DNA of 64,000 bases from Acanthochromis polyacanthus. Taxonomy: Eukaryota > Chordata > Actinopteri > Pomacentridae. Location: assembly GCF_021347895.1 (NCBI RefSeq), contig NC_067132.1:9912995-9976994 (forward strand), read 5' to 3'. Positions 29,603 to 40,183 of the stretch are shown piece after piece (within the stretch, counting starts at the first letter, position 1; each line of letters begins with the position of its first letter). The notes under the pieces are model-generated. The model was given only the letters and a program-made list of their open reading frames with translations. It did no database searches and was not told the DNA's origin. Both the position numbers and the translations under genes were made by a program.

Positions 29603-31039
29603 GTGAGTTGGCTTGATTAACTGAATGTAAATAAAAAGATAAGTTCTATATGAAATATGATGGCTTGTCTATGGCGCTGAAAACCTTATGTTCAAATCTC
29701 AGTCAATTTAGTTAGCTAAAATCTGTTAAATTTGCTACACATTCATATTCATTCATGAGTCATTGTTAAATCAGCACAATAAAATTCCACTATTTCATTT
29801 TTTCCCTTCACAGGAAAGGTGTGGCTCATTGTGATGATCTTCCTCCGTATCCTGATCCTTCTCTTTGCTGGTTATCCTCTCTACCAGGACGAGCAGGAGA
29901 GATTTGTGTGTAACACTATTCAGCCGGGCTGTGCAAATGTCTGCTATGATCTGTTTTCTCCCATCTCTCTCTTCCGCTTCTGGCTGGTGCAACTCATCAC
30001 CTTGTGTCTCCCATACATCATCTTTGTCATCTACGTGGTCCATAAGGTGTCAAACACCCTCACAGTTGACCTGAACTCCTCAGGACGCATCAAAACTTTT
30101 CAGCTGTACAAGATCCATCAGGAGTCCTTCAACAAGATGCCTGTGAACCAGACGCCTCTGGTTGAACATCCAGGGTGGGCTCGGTGCTTTACTGGAGCCT
30201 ATATGCTCCATCTGATGTTCAGGACGCTGCTGGAAGCAGGCTTTGGAGCAGCTCACTATTACCTGTTTGGTTTCTACATGCCCAGAAGATTTCTGTGCCA
30301 GAATCCACCCTGCACCACCCAGGTGGACTGCTACATCTCCAGACCCACTGAGAAAACTGTGATGCTCAACTTTATGCTTGGTGTGGCGTGTCTGTCCTTG
30401 TTCCTAAACATGCTGGATTTCATCTGTGCCATCAAGCGCTCGGTGAGGCAGAAGAGCAAAAGAAAGTTGATGGTGGAAGAAATATTTGAGGAAGAGCAGT
30501 GTTTCCTTTCAGCTGGAGGAGCCTCCAGGGTGACTGACCCAAACACTTCCCTCGCACATCAAGATCTAGAAGTACAATCTAGTCAAGTGGGGAGTTTCAG
30601 GAAGAGGCGAGCCAGCAAGGGCTCCTGTGCAGGAGGAACTCTTGATTCAGGTCAGGAGCCTCCCTCTCTGGAGCACTGCTCTTTGCCTCGCTCTATAGTA
30701 CCTCCAACCTGCAACACCAACGGGAACAACGGCTATTCAGTTTCCCAAGAGGAGCTTCCGGACAAGGATGGCAGTGAGGTGGCTCTCTGTCCTCAGGAAC
30801 CCATGGGGACACCCAGATCCATTCGTGTTAGCAAACGCAGCCGACTCAAACCTCCACCTCCACCCAGACGGGACCTTGGACTGCCCCTTGGGGTGTCAGC
30901 AGCCCCAGTCGGGAATGCTTCCACAGCAACAGCAATCTGTACTCGGAGGGCGGGTCAGTATGTGTTGGTGGAGTTGGGCAGCCCCACAGAGCTACAGAGC
31001 AATGATGATGGGCAGGATAAGAGATCAGAGTGGGTGTGA
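29539..31039 (+). CDS. gjd4: Connexin, delta group: gap junction delta-4 protein
   Basis: Two exons, 29539-29602 and 29814-31039, joined in phase 1, giving 429 residues. Connexins form hexameric hemichannels that dock between cells as gap junctions. Exon 1 gives MAGSSASEVLFISVNHSITL plus MG, and exon 2 opens KVWLIVMIFLRILILLFAGY (TM1); human GJD4 is cut at the same codon. Loop E1 has C54-x6-C61-x3-C65 (FVCNTIQPGCANVC) and loop E2 has C183-x4-C188-x5-C194, the two Cys triads of all connexins. TM2 (FWLVQLITLCLPYIIFVIYV), TM3 and TM4 (TVMLNFMLGVACLSLFLNML) are clear. The long C-terminal tail (about 200 residues) holds a PPPPPRR run and ends SEWV, a possible PDZ ligand. Placement between ccny and fzd8 matches human GJD4. 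No frame damage is seen. Confidence 0.93.
29814..31039 (+). CDS. gjd4: gjd4 exon 2 (rest of the protein)
   Basis: Acceptor TTCACAG at 29813; first full codons are Lys-Val-Trp-Leu. It encodes four membrane segments, both Cys triads and the cytoplasmic tail, with TGA at 31037-31039. A GTG at 29819 in the same frame is internal and not the start. Confidence 0.95.
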
Positions 31040-33929
31040 CTGACAGGGTTGTATTGCTTTATCTAGAGTTTACTTTGCAACAGAAGAATGTTGCAAATAT
31101 TGGAACAACGTAAGGTGAAGCAAACAGCAGCTGCTGGGGCTGACATTCTGCCATGTTTTCTACCTCTTTTTACACTGCAGGCTGCTCGCTCTCATGAGGA
31201 GAATCCAAAGTGGCAATGCATTCACCAGACACCTTAGACTCATGAAGCATAATCCTATTTGCTGTGATTTTTATCATGCTATCTGAACACATCTCCTTTG
31301 AGGAGCACTCGCCCAGTGATGCAAAGTGACAAGATTTCAACAAAGCCTCTGAGAAAAACAAGTCAGGAGCGACAGAAACTCTAGCCTTAAGCGTCCTTGA
31401 CCAAATCTCAACCTTGAAAAACATCTAAAAGAGTGCAGTCCACCTGTTTCTTCCCATGTTTGTTTTACCTCCCTTTCTCCATAAACAAAGGCAGGTCTTG
31501 ACCTGTGCGAATGACACCAACCCCTCACCCCCACCACAGTCACTCTACATGACACCGGCATCTTCTTTTGGTCTGGAGGTCACTGGGGTCAGAGTGGACA
31601 TCGACAGCCTTGGGGTTGTTCACTCAGGTGTTTGGGTGACCTTTCAGAATGAGAGGATTGGTCCAGAATGAAAGGCAGTAATCTCACTGAAGGTGCTGAT
31701 ACCAGGCTCATCGAATGGAATTGGATTCCTCCTAAGAAGTGAAGGACACTATGAAGGCCCCTAAAGCCGACATAGGATCACGAAGCAATTATGTTCCCCC
31801 ATAGGGGCCCTGTATTTATGGAGACAGCTCGTCACTCTATTTCAGGGCCTCGTGGAGCTTAGGAGGAATACAAACCATAACATACACTGACACTAGAAAT
31901 AGAGCACAGCAGCCCTGTGCAAAGTGTTGCTGATGCCCTTCAGGATATCTGCACTCTGAGCTTTGATCAAGGTGAAACCAAAGCCACAGCAGAGCAGATT
32001 CATGTGGGTGAGACGTTAGTGCCCCACTTTTGCTCATGCCAATCAAAAACACCATAATAACTTGTTCATTTGCTGAAATGTGTCCATGGTAGCCTGTGTA
32101 GCCTGTCAGCGTAGTTTCTTAAAATTTGTAGACTAATTCAGGTTAGACAGCGAGTCTCCCACAGTAAATCAGTGGCATCTCTTTGTGCCTGTCGCCCTGT
32201 AGCTGAGAGGCTAGTCTCTGTGTAAAGGGATAGCTCTTGATCTTCGTCCTCTTGTGGTCTTTTTGAAGATGGCAACAAAAGCTTCCAGCCTCATATCTCA
32301 CCTTGCTCTCAGAGTGCAGCGCCCTGGCTGTAATATGGGTGACCACATGGGGTTTTCATCAGAGTAAAGCAGGGGCGATGAACATTTCTTTTACCAAAGC
32401 TGTTGTCTGGATCAACTGACTTTTAATCTAAAATGAAGCTGTGAAGAAATTGCTTTCTAAAATATATCACTCAGTGCCATTTTTGTTTAATATTGAATGA
32501 TCTGTGTTGTGTTCTCAGTTTACATTGAATTCCTTTTTAATATGGTCAACTTCCGCTAGAATATCAGATGAATTTATGTTGTTTCATACACTGTTGAATG
32601 TGAAGTTGATTGCTTTAAAAGTGAAAATATATAGTTTTTGTTTGAGCCCTTATTTTTCTGTGTTTCACTCATTGACTCTCAAATGTGAAATTATCATTTT
32701 TTTGGCTTTTATAAAATATAGGACAGTGGAGAGAGAAGCAGGAAATGTGAATAGAAGAATGGGGGAAAGACATGAAGTAAATGGCCATGGGCTCAACTCA
32801 TGACCGCTGTGTTGAGGACGAAAGCATCTGTTTAAGGGTCACCCGCTCAGCCAGTTGGGCAATCTGGGCACCCTCCAATGAAAAATTTGACTGTTGATCA
32901 ACAATTCTCAGTTTTTAGTCACTATACTAATGTATATATAACACTAAACAGCATTTTTGTAGCTTTTCCTGCTCGCTCCAGTCAGTTGTGCTGCAGCAGT
33001 CACGCACCAGTCCTATTGTGTGAAATCATGCTGCCCTCCAGTGACACAAAATGTGAAATGCTGTCCTTTATTAAACCAGCACTTGAAATCAGCTGCTCTC
33101 TGCTACTGTGGTGATGGACTTTGATGTGTAATATGGTTTCCTGCATTTCCTGAGCTTCACAATTCCTCAATATTACTGAAATGGCTTTAAAAGGAAATGC
33201 AAAGTTACTTATCATGATCTGTTGGATGCAAAGATTTCACACTATTGTCACTGATAATAAATATGAAGTTCATTGATGGGCGATAAGCCATGACTGTCAA
33301 GATATTACAGAGAGTTTTGGGGGGATCTCAAGTTGTTTTTGTCATGCAGACTTAGAAGTCAGAGTCGTAGACAGGATGGGATTAGCTTGTCAAAGGGCCC
33401 CGGGGCTAAAATGAGCTGTCTGGCCTAATCAAGCCCCTGCAGTGTCCTGCCTTTTCTTTATCACTGTAACCTTCTTAGTTCCAAACCTCAATCTTTGTCT
33501 AACTTTAAACAAGCCCCCGAGTGCCCAAACTTTACCAAAGGAAGGAAGATAAATCATGTTTCAGTTGCAATAGGTGTATATTATTGTACTGGAGGAGCAG
33601 ATACTGGTGAAAAAGCAGTTTGCAGGTTAGTTCAATCAGGCATGTTGAGCTGCACTGCACTCGATGTATGTATCGACCATACATAGCACTATAATTTAGC
33701 TGTTTTTTCAGGCTGCACAAAATGTATTGCTATATCTTTGACATAATAGTAATAATGATGATAATAATAACAATAAATTTTATGTGTAATGTACTTTTCA
33801 TTTAGGCAAAATCTCAAAGTGCTACATGTCAGTGCTGTAGTTTCCCTGCATTGCTGTGAGCTCTTATTGCCCCTCCACCACCCCAGCATCCATCTGTAGG
33901 CTCCAAGGAGGAAGAGCTGCTCTCATCAC
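31040..33929. other. Spacer after gjd4
   Basis: The 3' UTR of gjd4 must begin here, but no AATAAA close to the stop was found; one lies within GATAATAAATATG near 33255. No transposon or gene is recognised. A short TAATAATGATGATAATAA tract is at 33745-33775. Confidence 0.5.
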
Positions 33930-33938
33930 CCCCAAATA

Positions 33939-34521
33939 TAGCCTAGCCGCGCTAGACAACCCACGGCAACGAATTTAATTCTCTGCCAGGGTGGGTCTAG
34001 TTACCCTCCATAAGGCTCGAGGCTGGATTCTCCTAAAACTGGCCGGACCAATCACCATGAAGTGTAGAGTCAGAAGGCATGCATAACGAAGTGACGACAG
34101 AGGCGTGACGATTCTGACAGAAACAACCGGCGCACAATAAACAGTTATCTTTCGTCTCGGCTTTGGCCACAGCCCTTAAAGATTTGAAGCTAAAATTCAA
34201 CTTGAAAGATAAACAAAGGACGGCACTTAAGTGTTTCATTGAGAAGAAAGACGTATTTGGACTTATGCCGACGGGATATGGCAAATCCTTAATATACCAG
34301 TTGGCTCCGCGGCTCTGCTGGTTGGGAAGCTAATAGGACTTAGCCACAATCCGCCGGTGCTCTCGGAACTACGTCAGCCTATTCGTTGCATTGATTGGTT
34401 GTATACCTACCCAATTGCTGCAGAGGGATTTGATAGACAACCTTTTAGCCCGCCTCCCTCCCTGTCAAGCTTCCCTAGACCCTTGTGCCGTCAGAAACAT
34501 GGGTGTAGCATGGCTAGGCTA
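33939..34521 (+). mobile_element. Non-autonomous DNA transposon carrying a helicase fragment
   Basis: 583 bp, starting TAGCCTAGCCGCGCTAGAC and ending (inverted) TAGCCTAGCCATGCTACAC. It is flanked by a perfect 9-bp duplication CCCCAAATA (33930-33938 and 34522-34530). Ends plus target duplication make the limits firm. Nine bases is longer than Tc1 (2), piggyBac (4) or hAT (8) and fits Mutator- or Merlin-like integration, but the superfamily is not settled. Inside is part of a RecQ-like helicase frame (see 34121-34333). Confidence 0.85.
34121..34333 (+). pseudogene. RecQ-like helicase fragment (ATP-binding motif) inside a transposon
   Basis: One open frame reads ALATALKDLKLKFNLKDKQR, then TALKCFIEKKDVFGLMPTGY and GKSLIYQLAP, before TAA at 34331. 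PTGYGKS (34268-34288) is a Walker A motif, and the preceding KDKQRTAL is the position of the Q-type motif in RecQ-family helicases. A frameshift after the YQLAP codons moves the homology to another frame (GKLIGLSHNPPVL), after which the similarity stops. It is a captured or remnant piece of about 65-80 residues, not a gene. Confidence 0.75.
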
Positions 34522-34530
34522 CCCCAAATA

Positions 34531-35276
34531 TGCATCAGGAAACATTTCTGTGTAATGATGAACTTTGAACCATAAGGTCAAACTTTTTATTGTTTTGATA
34601 AATGTGTAAATGTGTGAAATATATTCTTAGAGATGTTTCCCAATCATGATAATAACACAGCATGACTGAACTCTGTTCAATAGGCTGCTTGCTCATTTGT
34701 ATTTAGAACAGCCAGAGGAAATAGTTCTGAGAGTGGAGCAATGTTCTTAAAATCGGTTAAACTACAAGACTCTTTAAATCTGCCCCTTCTATTCAATGAT
34801 GTTTGTGTCTTTCTATGGTGGACTTATGTTTTCTTCTTCCATCTGCATCTCTAATATTCCTGCCAATTGTCGCCGACGGCTTGCTCATAGGGAAGTAAGT
34901 GTTTAAGTTCTTCTTTTTTGTCTTTTTTTTTTTTTTTTTTACAATTTTTGAATGTTACAGCATTCAGCTGTTTTTTTGTTTTGTTTTGTTTTTTCCCTTT
35001 CCCCTTGTCTGCATTATCTTTCTAGCTGGCCACTGTATCCGATGACAGCATCGAAAAGATCTATGCATTTTTATCTTTGCAGTGAGAAATATTAAATGTG
35101 AATCACTGCCAGTGACCTTCACCGGCCCTCCCTTCAGGCTACTCCATCAAATCAAACTTTATTAAACCCCTGATGTGAGCTGCAGGGGAGGGCTGTGATA
35201 CACCACAGTGTGAAAGAAGGGGAAATAGTGACAGAAAGGATGAAACAAGACAGACGGGGAGGACGACAAACAGGTA
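34531..35276. other. Short spacer between two transposons
   Basis: AT-rich, with a 21-base T run near 34921-34941. No gene seen. Confidence 0.5.
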
Positions 35277-36367
35277 GGGTGATATCAGCTAAAATGGGCC
35301 ACTTTTTGGTAAATCGCTTGAAGCACTAACAAAAAACAATGTATTCTATTAAAATGTGGTTTTATGGCTAGTAATGGTTGTTTTCTTTTAATTTTGCATT
35401 GAAATTATCTGGTAAATAGGATTGTTTAGTTCCTACAGGTCTTGATACGTCAGCTGTGCCAATTTTTTTACACAAGCAAAGTTCAGGTAAAATGGGCCAG
35501 CTGATCAGGTAAAATGGGACGCTTATCAGGTAAGTTGGGCCAGTCCAACTACAAAGGGATAGTTATCAATTTTTATTGTAAAAAAAAAAAAATGTCAATA
35601 TGGCAACTTCCTCCTTGCCTCATCCTTCTCTCTTTTCCTCTCTGGTCCTTGTTCCTCCTCTCTTCATCTATCCTCAACTGTTCTCTCACTTTCTGTCTCC
35701 TCTGCTTGTCTCCTTTCTTCCTCCATCTCTCAGTCCCTCTCTCTTTTCCTCTCACTTGCTTCTTGTTTGCCATACTCACTGCAGATAGTCAGTGGATTGT
35801 TACTGAAAACACTGATCATCATTATTTTTAGGCAGATGCATCCTTTTCACATAAATGCCTACTCCGTTCCCTTCAAATGTGTACATGTGTGCATGTGTGA
35901 CTGACAAAAAGGGTGGCCCATTTTAGCTGAAACTAGGGGGCCCAACTTACCTGAATAGGTTCAGCTAAATTGGGCCACTAACAAAAACGTCAATCTTTGA
36001 AAAATAATGTCCAAATACCAAACTTTAAGCATTATTTCTGATAGGTGTCATCAAGACAGATATTACACATCAAAAATTTTATATATACACGTTTCTTTAA
36101 TTGACTTATCATCCTTATAATTTTTATCAGAAATTCTTATGCCAGTCCACTCACCACGCAGTTTTCCGGTGCAGTGTGGATTTGAATCTTATCGCCGCCC
36201 ACAAAAACAACCACAGACCAATAAAATCTGTTGTTTCATGTTAAGTACAGTTGTGGCAAACATTTGAGACCATTTGCTGTCATTGGCTCTAAAAATCAGA
36301 GGGGCGAGGACATCCAAAGCTTAAATGGCCCATTTTACCTGATGGCCCAATTTACCTGATATCACCC
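35277..36367. mobile_element. 1.1-kb DNA transposon with nine copies of a 15-mer
   Basis: It starts GGGTGATATCAGCTAAAATG and ends, inverted, GGGTGATATCAGGTAAATTG, with TA on both sides, so a TA target duplication is likely. Nine copies of CAG(C/G)TAA(A/G)(A/T)TGGG(C/A)C sit near the ends: forward at 35286, 35484, 35506, 35527 and 35962; reverse at 35915, 35939, 36327 and 36344. Such subterminal repeats usually bind transposase. The centre is a CT-rich tract; no transposase frame. Confidence 0.8.
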
Positions 36368-36600
36368 TATTGTTATTAATTGTGGGTAGCAGTACAAGTG
36401 CTGTGCTAAGCTAAATCCATACAGGAAATAAAGGCTGTAAGAAAACCAGGGACACCAGAGATGTGGGGTCTTGATAGTGGGGAGGTGGTAGGCCCATAGG
36501 GATGAGAAAAGGAGGGAGCATGCATCACATGATGTAAAAAGTGTGTTAGGATGCCCAACTCAGCATGTTCTGACGGACCCAATCACTTCTAGAGTAAGTC
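36368..36600. other. Spacer
   Basis: Nothing recognised. Confidence 0.4.
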
Positions 36601-37493
36601 TCGACAGGAGCTTGAGTATCTGTCAGCATGCATGTGGGTTAATCACCGAATACCCAAGTACCTGCCCATATCCTGGGTGACCACAGCAAGGGGTCCTCCC
36701 CGAGCCAGCAGGGCACCCAAGACTCACCACACGGCCCCCCAAAGCCACCGGACCCAGGAACAACCCCAGGACCCCAAGAGGCACCAATCCGTCTCCCCCA
36801 AGTGTGGGAATATGGCCTTTTATTTATTGTGATTATCTTTATTTGCATGATTATTTGGTGTGTGGTTTCCTTATATTTTGTTGTGAAATTATTTGTTTGA
36901 TTCTTGTGTTGGTTTCCTAAATTGCATGTTTTGTTGTGCTGTTTTTCTTTGCATATTCCTTTTTTTTTCTTTTGTTTCTAATGAGTTTAGGTCACACCCA
37001 CTACCTGCCGGTGTGTATTAGAACAGACTGTGGACATTGGTTGCGCGCACCTGGTGCCAATCAGTTGATTACACAGGACTGAATCTGGGACAATGACAGC
37101 AAATAAGAGACAATCAGACGGAGCGAGGCAGAAAGCTGAGAGAGAGGAGGAACGGGCAGCGCGGCAGCGGAGGTGAGCCGCGGGAGGTGAGCCGCAAGGC
37201 CCGCGGCGGTGTGAGCCGCAATGGCGAGCCGCGGATAGACAGGCAGTGCGGTGGCGGCAGAAGTAGCGGCGAACAGCAGCGTGCAATGGGCAGCACGATT
37301 GATAACCGGGCAGAAGCGACGGTGGATGGCGGTGTGTAGCGAGCACCGTGGCAGACTACTAGGCTGAAACAAGGGCGCACAGCACCGGTACCGAGACAGG
37401 ACGACCGAAGAGCGAGAGAGAGACGCACGGGAGACACAAAGTGGGCCAGGTCTGGAACGCACGGCGGTGCTCAACACGTGTTTGCGGCATACT

Positions 37494-37516
37494 GGGCGGC
37501 TTGTATATAGCCGCCC
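37494..37516 (+). promoter_or_regulatory. LTR TATA box inside an 8-bp inverted repeat
   Basis: GGGCGGCT and AGCCGCCC are perfect reverse complements with TGTATAT between them, placing the TATA element in a hairpin loop or between two GC boxes. Confidence 0.65.
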
Positions 37517-37798
37517 AGACCCGGTGAGTCGCCACACATGGGAGGGATACGCGTGGGTCCTGTTATTACTTCCCCCACTGGCAGATCCTCTCTTTCTCCC
37601 AGGCTCCAGAGCCTGCGTGATCGCGAAGCGCAGCGCCGTGGCCCCGGAGGACTGGAGAGGCTCCCCGGAACCCTCATCAAAGAAGAGGCCCCGCATGATG
37701 AGCCTAGTGGCCACCCATTCATTAGTGACTGTATTTTAAGACCTTTTAGTCTGCTAAATTTTTATCGTTTATTCTTAAATGTTTATTTTTTTTAGATG

Positions 37799-37804
37799 AA
37801 TAAA
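37799..37804 (+). terminator. Poly(A) signal of the LTR
   Basis: AATAAA about 290 bp after the TATA box, in the position expected for the R region of an LTR. Confidence 0.6.
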
Positions 37805-38512
37805 TTTATTGGAACAGAAAAAATTGTTTTACCCTCTGTTATGCACTGCTCACCTCTGGGTTAAGAACCTCTTTTAAAACGGGTCCTGGCGTTGTCAGTT
37901 TTAATTGTTGTAATCCAACTATTCAATTTAATTCTATTTTAAAGGCGTTAATCTGAGAGACATACCCCACTCGGCCGTGACACAAGGGCACCCAGGACAA
38001 CACCGGGTGGTGCGGGGAGGAAGCCCTCCGCAGACAGCACCCGCCCCCACCAACCAACCATCCCCCGGCCCCAAACCAACCCTACCCTCCGCCCCCAGCA
38101 GCCCCCCAACCCCCACAGCAGGCCAGGGGCCCCCAGCCCCCCCTGGAGCCCAATGCCCAGGGACCAGGCCCCCCCCGGCAAGGGGACCCATGACACGGCC
38201 GCAGCAAGGCCAGGCGGGGTGAATTGTGGGCATGCGGTGGTGGGGTCGAGCCTAGGCCCCGCCTACCAGAAGAGCCAGGGCCAAGGGACGAGCCGGAGAC
38301 AACCGTCCGGGTGACCAAGGGGGGCCCGGACCACCCACACAGAGCGGCAACCCAGAGGCAGCCCCCCGCGTTGAGGGTTAGGGTTAGTGGGTTAGGGTTA
38401 GGTTTGGGAAAGACTATCTCAATGACTCCCCCCATCCTAAACAGGACAGTTTGGTGTAGGGAGTCAAAGATAAGGCACGGGCTGACGCACGTTAGTCAAT
38501 GCTCTCCAATCT

Positions 38513-39175
38513 TCATCTTATATTGTGTCCCAGGGACTTTTGAATTTCAAGGTAAGTATGTATTGGTTGGATCTTTGTTTGTGTAAATGCAAATTTCTGA
38601 TTGTTGGTCTTTCTTTTTAGGTTCTTGAGGGTAAAACGGTTCTTGTTGTTCTCATACAGTCTTTTGCTGTTGTTTTTTCTCGTGGTTGTTACTCCTTCTG
38701 GTTGAGGCCATTCGGGTATGTCGTGTTCAGTTTTTTTTGTCCATCTCTTTTCTGCTGCTAATCTCTGTTTTAGGCTCCAGTTTGGATCGTGTTCCAATCC
38801 GCGTAGATGTAAGTTGTGAAGTCCATGTTCCAGGAAGTGTTGAACTAGGAAAGTATTTTTCTTGTGTCCGTTTCGTATGTTATATTTGTGATGAGAGAGA
38901 CGAGTGTTTAGGGTGTTGCTTGTTTGTCCCACGTAAAGTGTTCTGCATCTTCTGCATTGTATTGTATAAATACAATTGTTCCAGTTAAGGGGAATTCTGG
39001 GTGGTGTGTAGGTGGCTCCTGTGGTTTTGTTCTTGATCGTAGTGATTGATGGGAGTGGTTTTCTCGGGGCTGTGGGTTTTGGTAGCTTGGATGAGACGAG
39101 AATGTCCTGCAGGTTTGGGTTCCCTCTGTACGCTGATATGGGCTTGAAATTGGTGGCAAGAGTTGTTCCTTCCAA
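38513..39175 (-). pseudogene. GIY-YIG endonuclease end of the Penelope-like element
   Basis: 220 codons, the best preserved part. It opens with the RT tail (PISAYRGNPNLQDILVSSKL), then NNCIYTIQCRRCRTLYVGQT (about residues 66-85): the GIY and YIG strands with the class-specific C74-x2-C77. R92 and E142 fit catalytic positions. It is open but lacks an intact upstream RT, so it is a relic. Confidence 0.8.
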
Positions 39176-39539
39176 TGTTTCCTGAAAGTTTCTTCGTTCT
39201 TGTCTGTTGGCTTGAACTGTGTAGGCTGAAAATGTTGATATGACTGGGATGATTTGTTTTTTGGTGGTTCTATTATATTTTGTTGTTGTGGTCCAGGTGA
39301 TGTTGGTATTCGTTTTTTGATAGATCTAAGGAAGCGCCTGCTGTAGCCCCTTCTCCTAAGTGATTGGAAGAGTGTTTTTGTCGCTTCTTCCTTGTTTTCG
39401 GTTTTTGTGCAAAGTCGATCAAATCGTAGTAGTTGTGATTTTTATTATTCCTGTGAAGGTGTGTGGTGGGTGGAAACTTGATTTATGAAGGAGAGCGTGG
39501 GTATCGGTTGGTTTGAAGTATACTTTCATACTTAGTTTT

Positions 39540-40150
39540 TTTGTTTAGTGGAAGTCCAAGTCTTTATAGACCACTGTGTCCAAAAAGTTAACTTCTGTGT
39601 CGTGGGTGGTAGGTACCAGTTTTATCGAATCGTGATGGTTGTTAAGGGTTTCCACAAAGGTTTGGAAGTCTTCTTCAGAGTGTGTCCAAATACCAAAAAT
39701 GTCATCTAGGTATCGGTAGTACTTGGTTGGGAGTTTTTTGCATTTTTGGAAGACGTTTTTTGTCGGCTGGCTTGATTACTAATGAGGTGTCTCTTCTTAG
39801 TTCTTTTAGGGCTTGGTATTCCTGTTTTGTGAGGTTCGGTTTGTCATTGGTCGGGTCTATGTTTAGACTTTTTTGGTCGGTCTTAATTAATTCCAGGATT
39901 TGTGGGGGTATTTTTGTGGGATCTGGTTCCCACTTTGATTTTGGGTAGAAGGGTTGTTTTTTTGCTGGTGCGGAAGGGCCGAAGTAGGTGCATAGTTTCA
40001 CTCTCCTGTGGTATTCTGTGAGATTTGTTGCCCAGGAGGCTCTTTTATTTGAGGGGTTAAGGGGTGTTGGAATGAAGGAAAGTCCTTTTTTCAGCAGTTT
40101 TATTTGTGTCTCTGTGAGTGTCAGGAATTTTGAAAGGTTAAGGATTTCTT
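39540..40150 (-). pseudogene. Reverse transcriptase of the Penelope-like element, internally deleted
   Basis: Upstream part: LTETQIKLLKKGLSFIPTP, later KSKWEPDPTKIPPQ and SLVIKPADK, the usual N-terminal motifs. The frame then jumps to LPTKYYRYLDDIFGIW, whose YLDD (39686-39715) is the catalytic motif C. About 200 residues of fingers and palm between them are missing, and the frame is shifted. Further stops follow. It cannot be active. Confidence 0.75.
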
Positions 40151-40183
40151 TGTTTGAGGATTTGGAACTGTTGTGTGGGTTGT

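Larger units (their letters stand above)
36803..37982 (+). mobile_element. Solo LTR of a retrotransposon or endogenous retrovirus
   Basis: 1180 bp, starting TGTGGGAATATGG and ending GGCCGTGACA (TG...CA), flanked by CAAG at 36799-36802 and 37983-37986, a 4-bp target duplication. The internal order is that of an LTR: an AT-rich then GC-rich U3, a TATATA box at 37504-37509, a poly(A) signal AATAAA at 37799-37804, and a U5-like tail. No internal genes or second LTR are present, so it is a recombination remnant. Family (Gypsy-like or ERV) cannot be decided from the LTR alone. Confidence 0.75.
36640..38370. repeat. C-rich, strand-asymmetric repeat split by a solo LTR
   Basis: Bases 36640-36802 and 37983-38370 share a very C-rich, G-poor plus strand with repeated 'GGGCACCCAAGAC/GGGCACCCAGGAC' and CCCCC runs. 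They become one continuous sequence when the LTR at 36803-37982 and one CAAG are removed. It directly adjoins the 3' side of the Penelope-like element and may belong to it. Confidence 0.6.

Noticed and set aside
29819..31039. gjd4 as a single-exon gene
   Set aside because: It would lack the connexin N-terminal helix; an exon 1 with matching phase and donor lies at 29539-29602.
33745..33775. CRISPR-like or tandem array
   Set aside because: A simple TAA/TGA microsatellite tract; no spaced repeats anywhere in the window.
37061..37714. 217-codon frame on the minus strand
   Set aside because: Falls inside the GC-rich part of the solo LTR; low-complexity Ala/Ser/Arg composition.
38373..38405. Interstitial telomere array
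   Set aside because: Only a few imperfect TTAGGG units; too short to be a fused telomere. Kept only as a flank of the Penelope-like element.
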